From NCBI GenBank assembly GCA_037044905.1, contig JBAOKB010000061.1:372001-436000 (forward strand): a stretch of 64,000 bases of DNA. Direction: 5' to 3'. Source of the DNA: Hortaea werneckii. Lineage: Eukaryota; Ascomycota; Dothideomycetes; Mycosphaerellales; Teratosphaeriaceae. Shown one piece after another: positions 1 to 10,968 of the stretch. The position numbers and the translations under genes were made by a program. The notes below the pieces were generated by a model. The model did not search any database. It was given only the letters and a program-made list of their open reading frames with translations, and was not told where the DNA came from. Numbering within the stretch: position 1 is the stretch's first letter; each line of letters starts with the position of its first letter.

Positions 1-92
1 AGCACCTTCCTTCTGAAGCCGGCACCCGCTGGACCACCCCGATTGAGACGCTCCTTCTGATCCAGCCTTGGCTGGTCTAACTCGACGCGAAC

Positions 93-3000
93 ATGGTCCT
101 CTACAAGCGTAAACCCATTCTCATCCACCCCCCGCCGAAGCTCCCCGACAATGCCGAAGTCTATGTCATGCGCGGCACCAATGAAGTCTTCCAAGACTAC
201 GAGGATTATCTGAGGAGGTTAGACTACCTGAGGCAGAAAAAGTTCGTCGACGCGGTCAACGGCAAATCAGGCATGACCTTCTTCGACGCCCTCATATCTG
301 AGAACAAGAGCTCGGATGCCATCGAAAACGTCTTCCCGGATGTGCTCAAGGATCCCATTCTTCGCAAGGTGCAGTTCTCGACCATCTCACGGATCGATGA
401 CTTGGGTACGTCGATCGATGGCAGTCAGGCCCATTAAGTCCTTTCAACGCTAACCCTTCTCAGTCAGCTCGGTCTTCGATGAGTTCAAGAAAGATTTCTT
501 CCCTGGCGAGGAGGTGCTTGTTGTCTTTGACGACGGTGAGCAGATGGAAGGCGTCATACGCGAGAAGGCAAAGTTCCCCATGATACGAGGCCCCGATGGT
601 GCTGTTAGTCGCGACTTCCTATTGTCTGACGGGTTCGTGGACATTCTTTTGCTGACCGCGACCAGGTGCAACGTGCCGCGTTCTCCCGATATTTCGTCGA
701 ACCAACAATACTGCCGGCGAAGAAGCACTGGTGGACGACATCCATATCCGTCGCGACAAGAAGATGTTTACCAAGCAGAATCTCCGTTCGTTTCTGAAGA
801 ACTCGCTCCAGCGCGAGGCATGGATTGGCGCCCCCTGGTTGGTCAAGGAGCATCTCGCCATTCAGTATCGGCTGCCTATGGAAATACCCAGTCACTTGCT
901 GCAAGACGCCAAGCTACTTGCCAATAAAGTACATAACACCTCATCCATGCGATCCCCAGAGAACGTCGGGTCTGCAAGCCCCCTGATCTCGGCTAACGAT
1001 TTGCAGCAGCAAATGCTTCAGATGAAGCCACCAAAAGGTCGCCGTTCAAATAAATCTGACGAGCTCGTGAGGCAGCAGCAGGAGCTTGTCCGCATGCAAC
1101 AAATGCAACAACAAGTAAGTCTATCTCTTGTCTGGCAACCCCTCTTCTTACTAAGACTTTTCTTCAGCATCCTGGCGCACCTCCCCACCAGCTGGCCCAG
1201 ATGGCTCAGCAATACAACCATTCCTTGGCTTCTCACCCCAAGCCGCCACCTCCACCGCCGATCCGATATCCTATTGAGGACCTCGATGTCGCGCCTAAGC
1301 GTGACGGGCATGCTCGCCCTCAACTCAAATTCCAGACGGACGAGCAGAAGGAATACGTCCTTACGAATCGTCAAATCTCCTTCGAAAACATCACCATGGA
1401 GTCCCAAGGCATGTTGCTTGAGGTCTGGAACACGCTCAACGTACAATGCGAAGTTTACTACCTGGACAGCTTCACCTTTGATGATTTTGTTGATGCTATG
1501 CAATACAAATCTTCAGATCCGCCGTGTCAACTGCTGGAGGAAGTCTATTGTGCCGTGCTCAATATGCTCGTGGACAAGAATGGAAAGCTTCAAGTCAAGG
1601 GCGGAATGGTCGAGTTGGCTGCTGAGGTAAACGAGGAGTCCTCAGAAGCGCACGATGACAGCGAATACTCGACGCCTCAACCCGACGTCCCGGCTCGTTC
1701 GACACGAAGTAGGCTGAGTCATGTGGACCCAGCAGTCGAGAACCAGCGCACGCCGACAACGGTCCCTGCACATCGCGCTGCAGAAATGCTCGGCGAGCGC
1801 AGCTGGCGAACAAGGCTTGGGGCGAGGGAAATGGAAGATGGCGGCTGGCAACTCATCCTAGTGGGTCTACTTCATCAGCTGTCTGCGAACCCTATGTTCA
1901 AGGCTCGCTGCGACAAGGTTCTAGCGGAACTCGCGCCTATGGAAATGCCAGCAACTAAGGATACCGCTTGGGAACAGTTCACCCAGCTCGACGTCAACCT
2001 ACGGGTCTCTGCTCTGCAAATGATTACCATCCTTTCGTTAAGTACGCCAGCTGTGAAGGAATTCCTGGAGCACTGTAGTGATGACATGACGGATGTGAGG
2101 AAGCGAAAGATTGAACACCAACGCGAGAAGAAAGCTGCAATGGAGGAGTTGCAGAACAAAGACCGCGAACGCAAGATTCTGTTGCCAGAGAACATGCCTG
2201 CTTCACCCAGCGCTGAGCAAATGGACGTCGACCAGACACCAGCAGAGGGTGACGATACCCTCGAGACCAATGAAGCGGGCAGCTCAGATGCGGAGGACGA
2301 AGCACCATCGGCCAGTCGGTCGTTGCGACGCGGCAGTGATCGCAAGCGCAAACGAGAAGAGGAGGCAGCGAAGCGGGAAGAGGAGCGAGCAAAGAAAGCC
2401 GAAGCAGCGAAGTTGCAGAGCAAACAGTCGAAGGAATTCAAGAAACTATTGAATGAGATCGAAGGTCTGAAGAAAAAGATTGTGGATGCGGAGGCCAAAA
2501 TTGAGGAATGCGATGCGGATTTGCGCGAGGCTAACGTCCAGCGAACCAAGGTGCTTGGGAAAGATCGGTATTGCAATCGTTACTACTGGTTCGAGCGTAA
2601 TGGCATGCCTTTCGCCGGTCTACCGCGCTCCAGTACTGCCAGCTCTGGATATGCAAATGGTAGGCTCTGGGTGCAGGGTCCGGACCAGATGGAAGTGGAG
2701 GGGTTCATCGACCGCACACCCGAGGAACAAAAGGAATACCGTACACGTTTCAACATGACCGTGCCGGAGCGTCGCAAGCGTGAGGAAGGCGATACGAGCC
2801 TGCTGGATGCCAACGAATGGGGCTACATCGACGACGCTGACCGCCTGGACAACCTGATCGGCTGGTTAGACGACCGAGGCGAGCGGGAGAAGAAACTCCG
2901 CAAGGAGCTGTGCGAATGGCGCGATACTATCAAGGAATACATGGACGCGTACAAGAGCTTCTTCAGCCAGGAAGAGGCGAAGAAGCTGGAGGCGGCGGAG

Positions 3001-3231
3001 GACAAGGAGGTCAGGATGAACACGCGCGGGAAGGCTCATGAAGACCAGACGGCGTCTCAGGAGAGGTGTCTGAGGTGGCATAATACCATGGTAGTTGATG
3101 AGTTGGGCTTCTTGCACTCCCGTCCGCGGAAACCGGCGCCGAAGAAGAAGGCGGCCCCGCCTAAGGGCGTCGCGCAGACTGTCGGCAGAGGTGCTGGGAA
3201 GCCATCGACTCGGCAGGGTGGGAGATCATGA
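93..3231 (+). CDS. ITC1: WAC/DDT/WHIM chromatin-remodelling subunit (Itc1/ACF1-like)
   Basis: Probable non-catalytic partner of an ISWI nucleosome-remodelling ATPase, acting in the nucleus. Exons read 93-405, 464-603, 666-1114 and 1168-3231, about 985 residues. The N-terminal WAC domain (residues about 18-210) starts with PDNAEVYVMRGTNEVF and includes REAWIGAPWLVKE. A DDT domain follows near residues 360-440 (LDSFTFDDFVDAMQ), then WHIM segments (VSALQMITILS; GKDRYCNRYYWFERNGMPF; EWGYIDDADRLDNLIGWL) and coiled coil rich in K/E. The C-terminus is basic. Exon 3 starts VQRAAFSRYFV in one frame, but the conserved continuation (NNTAGEEALVDD) is in another; one missing base near 696-700 explains this. 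The ATG at 93 directly precedes the WAC domain. Family assignment is firm; equivalence to yeast Itc1 is inferred. Confidence 0.87.
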
Positions 3232-3886
3232 TCCTCTCTCCTTCGTGTCTGCTGGGTAATGCCAAATGGTTGTTTTGTTACTTTTTGCGAAAAAAGGGAA
3301 ATGATATGGGCATAGCGAGGCGAATGGTGTTTTTAATATATTAGAGCGGGTAAAGGACTTTGCTGCTGGAAGGAGGGTTAAAGCTGCGCCGCCAGCTAGG
3401 ATGAAAAACTTCTGTAAGGGTCTGGGCATGTAAGGCTTTGGAGGCGTGTAGCTTTAGAAAGACATTATCCTCATCATCCCTCTGTGGAAAGTTTCCTCGA
3501 GACCTCATGCTTTTGTCGACATTGTTACATTACTTTTTTGCGAAGATGTAGTGGCGTATCCGAACGTCTGGTTGCTCATTAATACGTCGTCTACGAGCGG
3601 CCTAGTGGTGGAAGGCAGCGTCTCAACTATGAGTTTCGAAATGGCAGATGACCTTTGGATCGAGTGGTTGAACAATCCGGGTTTACAACGCCATCAACCT
3701 GAAAACGAATGTCCGAGCAATTCTGCACATTTACTAGGGCTAAAGCTCTATTATCTTCGTCAAGCCCAACCAAAGTAAAGCTTGGTGGTAAAACAGGGGT
3801 ATCATAATGAACAGCACAAATCCTTCCAAAAACGCCCCCGGACATCAATGTCCCCATCCCTCGTCAACAGTCGTAAGAAAGCACAA
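3232..3886. other. Convergent 3' intergenic region
   Basis: Lies between the tails of the WAC/DDT gene and SGF73. It is AT-richer than its flanks and has no ORF with recognisable content. It probably holds both 3' UTRs and poly(A) sites. Confidence 0.6.
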
Positions 3887-5278
3887 TCAAGAAGCAGCAA
3901 CAGAGGGCTTCCGACTGCCTGTCGCGGCAGCAGGTGCCATCATACTGCGCGCTCCGGGGACAGCACTGCCTCCCTTCCGCGGGTGCACGACCCCATCTGC
4001 ATCGACAATCGGCCCTTGAGGCACCGCAGTCGCAGGTCCAAAGAAACCTGCACCGAACCCGTTGCTACTGGCGCTGCTACTGCCGAAGAAACCGCCTCCG
4101 TTGCCGGCACCACCGCCGCTGCTACCCGCAGATCGTGTCCCGCCTAGTGCCGAGCCCAGCATGGACTTGATGCGGTTGTACTCGTATTTCTTCTTCAGGG
4201 GTACAGGTTGGGGTTGGAGCAACGGTTTGCCGCCCCAGGTCCTGCTGATAGAAGCCATGACGGCATCCTTCTCCTCTTCGGAATCGACGGGTCCCGTCGC
4301 CATTTCGTCGTCCAGGTTCGCAGGCGCGTTGGCGTCAAAGGCGGCTTTTTGCAGTTTGGCCTGGTTCTTCCGCTGGTATTCCATCAGGAGTTTGTCGTAA
4401 GGGGCGCTGCGGCCGGGGACTGCGCGCTTCGCTCCCATGCTGTGGCTTTTGCACGTCAGACTACGCGCGCATTGGCCGCCTTGGGGGAGCTCGACACCGC
4501 ATTGTTTTTCTACGTCGACAGGTGCTTTGGTCTTGGGCGCTTTGGCCTTGTCGGCGTCTTTCTTCTTTTTCTTCTTGGGGAGGGACTCTTCGTTCTCGTC
4601 GACCGCCTTGCGCTTCTTGCTCGCTGTCAGTGCGCCCTTGCCTGCTGCGCCGGTGGTTTTCTTGGAGGCGCCTTCCTCCTCATCGTCGCTGTCGATGATG
4701 CCGCGTTCCTTCCTCGCTGCGGCGTCGCGGGCGTCCTTGGCTTCCTTCTTCTTGCGTTGCTTCTCCTGCTTCTTGTTGAGACAGCGCTCGATATGGGCCG
4801 GCATGGCATTTTGAGCACAGGCCGCTTGCAGTGGTTGCATCGCAGCACGTTGGCCGGTCGGACATCAGACGGCCGTTCGGGAAGGCTTTGGCGAGCGTGG
4901 TTGGGATGGAGTTGATCGCAGGCGGCTGTCGGGCAGCATCTTTGCTGGGGCCTTGGGACGCGTCAGTGACGAGTGCTGCCTGTTGCGTTGCGTATCACCT
5001 GATCGCATCTCATACCTCCTTCCACAATCTTGGACTCCCAGCTGCCTGGACGCTCCAGCACCGGGAGGTTCCCGCGCACATCCTCCTTTAGATTCGGCGT
5101 CGCATCTTCCCAGTCAGCAAATAGGCTTTCAAGAGCGATGCCACTGTCGTCGCGCTTGCTCGGTTTGGTTGGGGCGGCGGGCGCTGTGGAGTGCAGTGAG
5201 TGAGTGGTTGGATCGACGCAAGCTGGGTAGTAGGGTTGTCAGCGTACTCTTGCGGCTCGCCGCGCCGTTGGGTGCCAT
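3887..5278 (-). CDS. SGF73: SAGA complex SCA7-domain subunit SGF73
   Basis: Anchors the deubiquitinase module to the SAGA coactivator in the nucleus. Exons on the minus strand are 5278-5248, 5183-5016 and 4975-3887. An N-terminal acidic/linker part (SGIALESLFADWEDATP) is followed by a zinc-finger-like CNHCKRPVLK...MPAHIERC, a lysine-rich stretch, and the SCA7 domain with DVEKQCGVELPQGGQCAR and CKSHSMGAKRAVPGR. The C-terminus is Gly/Ser/Ala rich. Two one-base losses lie inside the finger region, near 4852-4855 (GGCC) and 4809-4812 (TTTT on the plus strand); restoring a base at each gives one reading frame. The ATG at 5278 opens a 10-codon first exon ending at a consensus GTACG donor. Identification by the SCA7 motif is strong; exon 1 is inferred. 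Confidence 0.85.
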
Positions 5279-5652
5279 TTCCGAGGGTGACAGTGATCAA
5301 GATCAGACGAGGTTGTATCGCCTTGAGTCCTGTGGTCGAGGTAGTGTAGGAAGGAGGGTATGGACCTGATGCATCTCGTTGCTGCATCGACTGCACTCGC
5401 CGCGCCGCTTGCGACGCGAGAGCTCATGGTAAGTCCGATCTTATGTCCGCCGGCGACGGGCCGGTCCAGTTCCCGTGGTGGACACTTCAGGTCCAACCTT
5501 CAGGTCCAGGCGAAGGCAAAACATTTGGACTCGCTCGTTGCATTATGGCTAATAACTTCTACAGAAGCCCAATATCCACCAGTAACTCCAGGAGGCGCGG
5601 AGTCTTTAATCGACACGATGCTTGCTCGTCATGATTGAACCGCTGATCCAAC
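5279..5652. other. Divergent promoter region SGF73/TTI1
   Basis: Shared upstream region. A plus-strand ATG at 5360 opens a 23-codon, signal-peptide-like reading frame that ends in a good donor (ATG|GTAAGTCC). It could be an upstream exon or a short transcript of its own, but nothing downstream confirms it. Confidence 0.4.
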
Positions 5653-8600
5653 ATGCCTTTCCTTGGCCCGACGATGGAAGGCAGGAACCAAACCTTCCAA
5701 CACTTAAAGCCAATATGCGTATCCCTTAGCCAGGATGTGCTCACCCTCAACGGCTCTCGAGGAGATGTGGCCAAAATCACTCGGTCTGTGCAGGAACTCA
5801 AGACTGTCGTTGCGAAAGAAGGCCCCGAACCTGGATCCCAAAGCTAGGCGATTACATCTTCTTCCCGCTTTCCCAACTACTCAAACTCAGTCAGAAGGTT
5901 CCGCTGCGATGTCTAGAGCTCTGTCTCGAGTGTATCGCCATTGTGATCGAGCATGCGTGGGGTCAACATATCCAGACTCAACTAGCTGCGCAGATAGTCA
6001 TTCTGTGCACATTGATGGCAGAGAAGAAACCCAAGGGGTTTGCGTTCGGCGAGACTAGCGAAGAGCTCAAGACCGCTGCATTCCTCTGCCTCAAAAACAT
6101 CTTCATTGCCGCTTCCGCATCAGCAGACTTTGTGACATTCTTCAGGAGTGAAAGCAATTTCCCTCAGCTGGGCCAGACGATCAGTACTACCCTCGACGGG
6201 ATCATTGATTCTGAAGCTGTACAGACGCAGGTTGCTGGTGCGGATTCTTTAAAGGCGCTTGTGGAAAATGTAGCTGATCGTGAGATCTGTGCCAGCTTCT
6301 TGCCGGGAATTGTGTCCAAATTGACAAAGATTCTTACACCAAGTACGACGATAAGAAGAAATCACAAAGTCCTCACGGTATGCTTGGATGTGCTCGGAGG
6401 TTTGCTGAAAAGCACCGTTGGTACAGAAGAACAAGTTGTCAGCAAGGGCATGATGTCCGACAACCAGAGTGGCAAAAGCAGCGTCATTGATACGAAATGG
6501 AGAGAGAACGCAGCAACACAGTTGAAACCCGCACTGCAGTCGGTACTGAGGTTGAGTGAGCATAGTAGAGAAGACGTCAGAGAGTCATTGGCTGGACTAT
6601 GCCTCACACTACTGGAGCACTGCCGCACAACTTTGACCAACTGCTCACAAATGGCGCTCGAGACTCTCTTTCAATTGAGCGCTGGGTCCACCTCTGATAA
6701 TTTGCATACTACGACCATACGCCTGGAGATGCTTCTCAAAGCTGACATATCCTTTGCCAATCTCCTGCAATCAACAATAAACGACTGGTTACAATCTCTG
6801 CCTACGGTAATGCAAGGCTCGAATGAACATGCCAAAGTGCGCAAGATACAGCAAGTCAGTGCTGCCTACGGCCTCATCAGAGATGCCGGCCTAGAGACTA
6901 GTATGCTTGACAAGCGGCTTGCCAGCGCCTTGAGAGATAGCGTAGTCATCACACTGCAGTCGCCGAGTGTCAAGACGGAAGGCAAGAACTTTGTTTCATC
7001 TGTTCAGTCCTTGGATCTGAGTGTTCTGGACGGCGAAAGGACCGGCACTGAGTTCTGCAATGCACTGGTAGAACATCGGGGTCAGGAGGAAGTTTTCAGT
7101 TGCATTGAGGCATTTGCAAAGGTTGTCAGTAGTTCCGGCTCGTCCGCAGCTTTTGCAGGAGATCTTGCACGTTCGCTACGATATTCGAATGTTAATTTAC
7201 AGGTTGCAGATTTCTGGCTGCTTCTTACTGCCACCCAGAATGCTCTTCAGCGCCAAGACGACATAAGCTCACTCCTGGATCTGGGTAGCGATGAGGGCAA
7301 AGCAGCCTACACGGACTGCCTGGAAGAGCTGTACTCTCTCGCCCTCACGATTCTCAACTCTCCCTCTGATGAGGATAGTCCACCTGACGAGCGCTTGCAA
7401 AGCCTTGCCCTGCGTGCTCTTGCTCTGCGTGCCCAAACGGCCGGATCTGACTTTCGCTACGAGCTGATCGATGCACTCTACCCGGTCCTTCACACACTTG
7501 CCACCCATCCACTGAGCTCCAAAGGGACAGCATAACTACGCTCAACATTTTCACGACCGCTTGCCGGTATGATTCTGTTCGGGACCTAATAGTGGAAAAC
7601 GTTGACTACCTCACCAACGCCGTCTCGTTGAAGCTCAACGCCTTCGACCTGTCTCCTCAAGTACCAATGGTAATGGTCATGATGGTCCGGCTAGCCGGGT
7701 CAAGTGTTATTCCGTACATGGAAGATGTTGTGGAGAGTATCTTTGCGGTTTTGGAAGGATGGCATGGTTATAGTATGCTTGTGGAGGTGTTGTTTCGTGT
7801 GCTACGTGTAGTGGCAGAGGAGGGTGCAAGAGCGCCTCAGTTGGATGCCATCGAAAACGGGGAGAAGAGTAAGGTCGAGGCTGTGATTAAAGAAAAATGG
7901 AAACCGACGAATGTGCAGAATTGGCATCGATTCTCAGAGAGAAGAGAGCTGAAGAGTCTCCAGAAAGGGAGAGACGAGAGAAGGCACCGCAGAGGCCATG
8001 GAAGGGGAATGAGGAGGTTGGCGGAGAAGCCAAGGAAAACGACAGCGAAGATGAACTGGATGCCGCAGGCCGATCAACTGATGACGCTGATTTGCCACCA
8101 CCAGCGCCGAAGACATACGGTCTTCTTTGAAGATAACAGAGCTTACGCAGCATTTCCTACCTGCTGCATCGCCATCTCTACGAACGTCCCTACTCTCGCT
8201 CATCCGAACATCCGTTCCGCCTATATCGAAGCACGAAAATTCATTCCTTCCCCTCATCAATACCCTTTGGCCGGAGATTGTTTCCAGACTGGACGATTCG
8301 GAGCCACAGGTGCAAGCGAGTGTGCTGGATATCATCGGCGTGCTTTGCGAGCATGCCGGAGATTTTATGCGTACCAGAATCATGGAGCTCTGGCCCGGCC
8401 TGGCGGAGGTTTACCGCCGGACAGCGAGAGACATTGTGAGCAACTCTGGACCTGGTAAAGTGGATGATCCAAAGAAGAGGTCGCCCGGCGGGAGATCACC
8501 TCTGTCACTGCCGGAAAGTCTTACACGTCCACCTTTGATCGAGCTCTTAGACTATGTACGACTCGCCGATCCATTACATCGACACGTCTACGCGCCTCAT

Positions 8601-8856
8601 TTGGGATGCTTTTGTCGAAGCTTTGACTACAGTGATTAAGCACGTGCCACTGTCGCCAGAGCTTTTCGATGATGCTCTGGAGATGTTGGTTCCTGTTCTG
8701 GACAGTCGACCAGACGTTCGGAAGGCGTTGGAAGCGGAGAACGCAGACGCTGTGTGGCTGCTCTTGATGAAAAGGAAAAGATTGAGTAGTCTTGAATGCC
8801 CTGAGATGCCCGAAGGTTTATCAAGCAAAGGGATTGTTTGGCCGGTCGTCGCTTGA
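5653..8856 (+). CDS. TTI1: TELO2-interacting protein 1 (HEAT-repeat TTT complex subunit), frame-broken
   Basis: TTI1 is part of the Tel2-Tti1-Tti2 co-chaperone that stabilises PIKK kinases (TOR, ATM, ATR). The line of descent is visible in the N-terminal block (LGDYIFFPLSQLLKLSQKVPL from about 5836), helical HEAT-like repeats through 7535, the conserved VENVDYLTNAVSLKLNAFD near 7596, the acidic linker ending APKTYGLL, and the C-terminal block NADAVWLLLMKRKRL. Total length would be about 1,060 residues, usual for the family. The reading frame changes at least six times: near 5823, 5840, 7508, 7893, 8126 and between 8560 and 8610. Each is explained by one base, several at runs of A, C or T. Between breaks the protein is well conserved and has no stray stops. 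The start may be 5653 or the ATG at 5674 (MEGRNQTF). The family call is strong; whether the gene is functional cannot be told here. Confidence 0.83.
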
Positions 8857-9503
8857 TGAAAAGTTACTTTCAGAACGGCTTGCGCGTCTGTTTCCTTCCT
8901 TTCGGCCTTCCAACCACCTGATCGCCGAGGTGATCACTAGACGTTTTGTGGCAAGCATGGGAGCGGAATGGTTGTACAGCCAAACTTTGACTTCCGATTG
9001 CTTTTTAATAAGGTGAACATGTTCGCGACTAGGATCTGCGGCCTTTGTGTTACCATGCTTCAGTACGAAAACCCCAAAAGGTATACCCAGAGCGGCTTGC
9101 AAAGCATTGACAGACAGTAAATGAGATCAAGCGCGCTCTGTTTGTCGCAGAGAAAACGCTGCATATGAGCGCTGTTTGTTGCATAAGCCGTTCAGCCGAG
9201 GCAAACAATTGGCTGAGAGCGTTTGGTATGATCGAAAAGGATGATGGCAGAGGCCATAGGACGGAAGATAAGTACGATGAGTCCTTTCACGAATAGCGTC
9301 TTGTGGTGGGCAACTTGTCGGGCGCTGTGACATCTGAGTACATCATTACAGCGACACATTTTGCTCGTTGGTCCACCTTTCGGAGCAAGGAGTTTGGGGC
9401 CTTGGGTTCAGGAGAAGCACATTCGATATCTTCGCCAACAGCTCGCCACAATTCAATCCTCGCGATCCAGTTTTGCAGGGTAACGAAAGCGAAAGAATCC
9501 GCG
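8857..9503. other. Intergenic region downstream of TTI1
   Basis: No recognisable coding sequence on either strand. The short ORFs here have no domain, splice or composition support. Confidence 0.5.
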
Positions 9504-9749
9504 ATGTGCTACCACAAGTACACGCACTACCAGTCCTGCGCTGCGCATGTGCCCATACACACGCACATCTGTCCCAAGAACATCATGCAAGACGCCACCC
9601 GGGTCATCTTCTGCGAAGATTACCGTACAGTCCAACTCAAGCTCCCGGATCCTTGTCCGTATTGTACGCCGCGAACGGCGGCTGCGAACATGATGGCGAC
9701 GGCGACGACGACAAGGAAGCAGGACTATCCGACTCCGCCGAAGACGTGA
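9504..9749 (+). CDS. Small Cys/His-rich hypothetical protein
   Basis: An 81-codon reading frame begins MCYHKYTHYQSCAAH and contains HTHICPKNIM, IFCEDYR and DPCPYC. Spaced Cys and His residues (CYHKYTHYQSC; C-P-Y-C) would suit a small metal-binding protein. Fungi have many short proteins that open with a similar MCY-K-YTHY pattern, but I cannot name the family. No signal peptide or membrane segment is visible. The frame is open further upstream; this ATG was chosen because the Cys/His pattern starts there. Confidence 0.42.
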   Translation: MCYHKYTHYQSCAAHVPIHTHICPKNIMQDATRVIFCEDYRTVQLKLPDPCPYCTPRTAAANMMATATTTRKQDYPTPPKT

Positions 9750-10749
9750 CGTCGTAAACCGTTTGGATCGGCAGGGAAGGCGCTTCTGGGATGTTTGAAC
9801 TACATAGGTGAAAGGCTTGAAGGGCATTTCATGCTGTCAGGTCATCCCTGAAGGCTAGTGGCAGCACCATTCCAGCGGCCCATTCCCAGACAGCATGACC
9901 AAGCAACAGCATGCATTTTCTTGGTCTTCGTGTATATAATTTGAAGGTTATTTTGGATGGTTTCTGGATGAAGTTGGTGGCTAGGGTTCTTGTGGGAGAT
10001 GATGATACATGGACCAGGATCTGCCTGTGCAGATGAAAGAGCGATTGGAGAAAAGGAGGAAGAGGTCGTTTGGTGGTTGTGGATTACAATTGAGTAGCGT
10101 TTGAATATGTTCAATTGGTGAAAATATCTTCCCACTTTCTGTGCCACGAGCAAGTCGCTACTGAACATTGCCTACTGTTCACATTCCCTGCAGTCCAGTT
10201 CGAGCATGTTGGGTCTTCCTAGAAAATGGAGAGATTGATGGTAGACAGCATTCGCGTAGAAAGAGGTCTTGGATTCAGGCTGATGTGCCTACGCGATACA
10301 TGCGCGTCAGGGATAAATTGAAGTGGTGCATACGAATGTTGACATTGTTCGAGAGCAAAGGAGTTCATATGATTGAATAGCCGATTCGTACTTCAGCCTA
10401 ATCAAACAGTCCATATCGAGATGCTAGAGGCCTCGGGAGCCAGAGACGGCAATGAGAGAGAGTGTGTGAGAGAGCGAGCATGTAGACTCATGTTGGGCAT
10501 AATGCACAAGAAGGTTCAACCACAAGGATGATGGCTACGGAGAGGCATGGATTTGAGACCTCGACCCAATCTCTTGCCTGGCATGCGTGTCTGGTGCGTA
10601 AGGCATACTGTACAGCCGCACTTGAGAGCAAGAGGATTTCCGGAATATGGGCTACAAACAACCTCACCCTGGCAGCTCGGCTGTGAGACTGCGCAGCTCC
10701 ATGTGGTTGGAGGCACGGTTTCCCGGTGGCTCGTAAAGATTGGGTATCG
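9750..10749. other. Intergenic region
   Basis: About 1 kb with only short, unsupported ORFs. It contains purine-rich stretches (10015-10065 and 10430-10470) and nothing else I can name. Confidence 0.5.
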
Positions 10750-10968
10750 TTAGCGAGGCGGGAGAACAACTCTGGAAGCTTCGGCAATGTTTTTGCCCCG
10801 TTGGGCTTTCCTTGACCGCTCCTGTGTCCTCGCGCTCAGCCATTGCAATTTATCGACAATCGACCTCCATTCCATTTCTTGGTAGCTTTCGTGACTAACG
10901 GCTTCCTGTACCGGTCTGCCGGTGGCAGCGGTGAAGTCCACAAACGCCAACATGCAGATCAATATCAT
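10750..10968 (-). CDS. Possible small secreted protein (72 aa)
   Basis: From the ATG at 10968 the product starts with a short hydrophobic stretch (MILICMLAFVDFTAATG) that resembles a signal peptide, followed by a charged, Cys-free mature part with basic clusters (ERSRKAQRGK) and the end RVVLPPR. The frame is open upstream of this ATG but offers no other ATG nearby. There is no homology I recognise and no intron. It sits alone in a gene-poor stretch, so it may be a chance ORF. Confidence 0.25.
   Translation of the reverse strand: MILICMLAFVDFTAATGRPVQEAVSHESYQEMEWRSIVDKLQWLSARTQERSRKAQRGKNIAEASRVVLPPR

Noticed and set aside
4208..4915. Long plus-strand ORF (235 codons) opposite SGF73
   Set aside because: It is antisense to the SCA7 coding region, is Leu/Arg-rich as expected of a shadow frame, and lacks its own start context.
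5360..5637. Two-exon 78-aa protein upstream of TTI1
   Set aside because: A good donor exists, but several equally weak acceptors and no homology make the model arbitrary.
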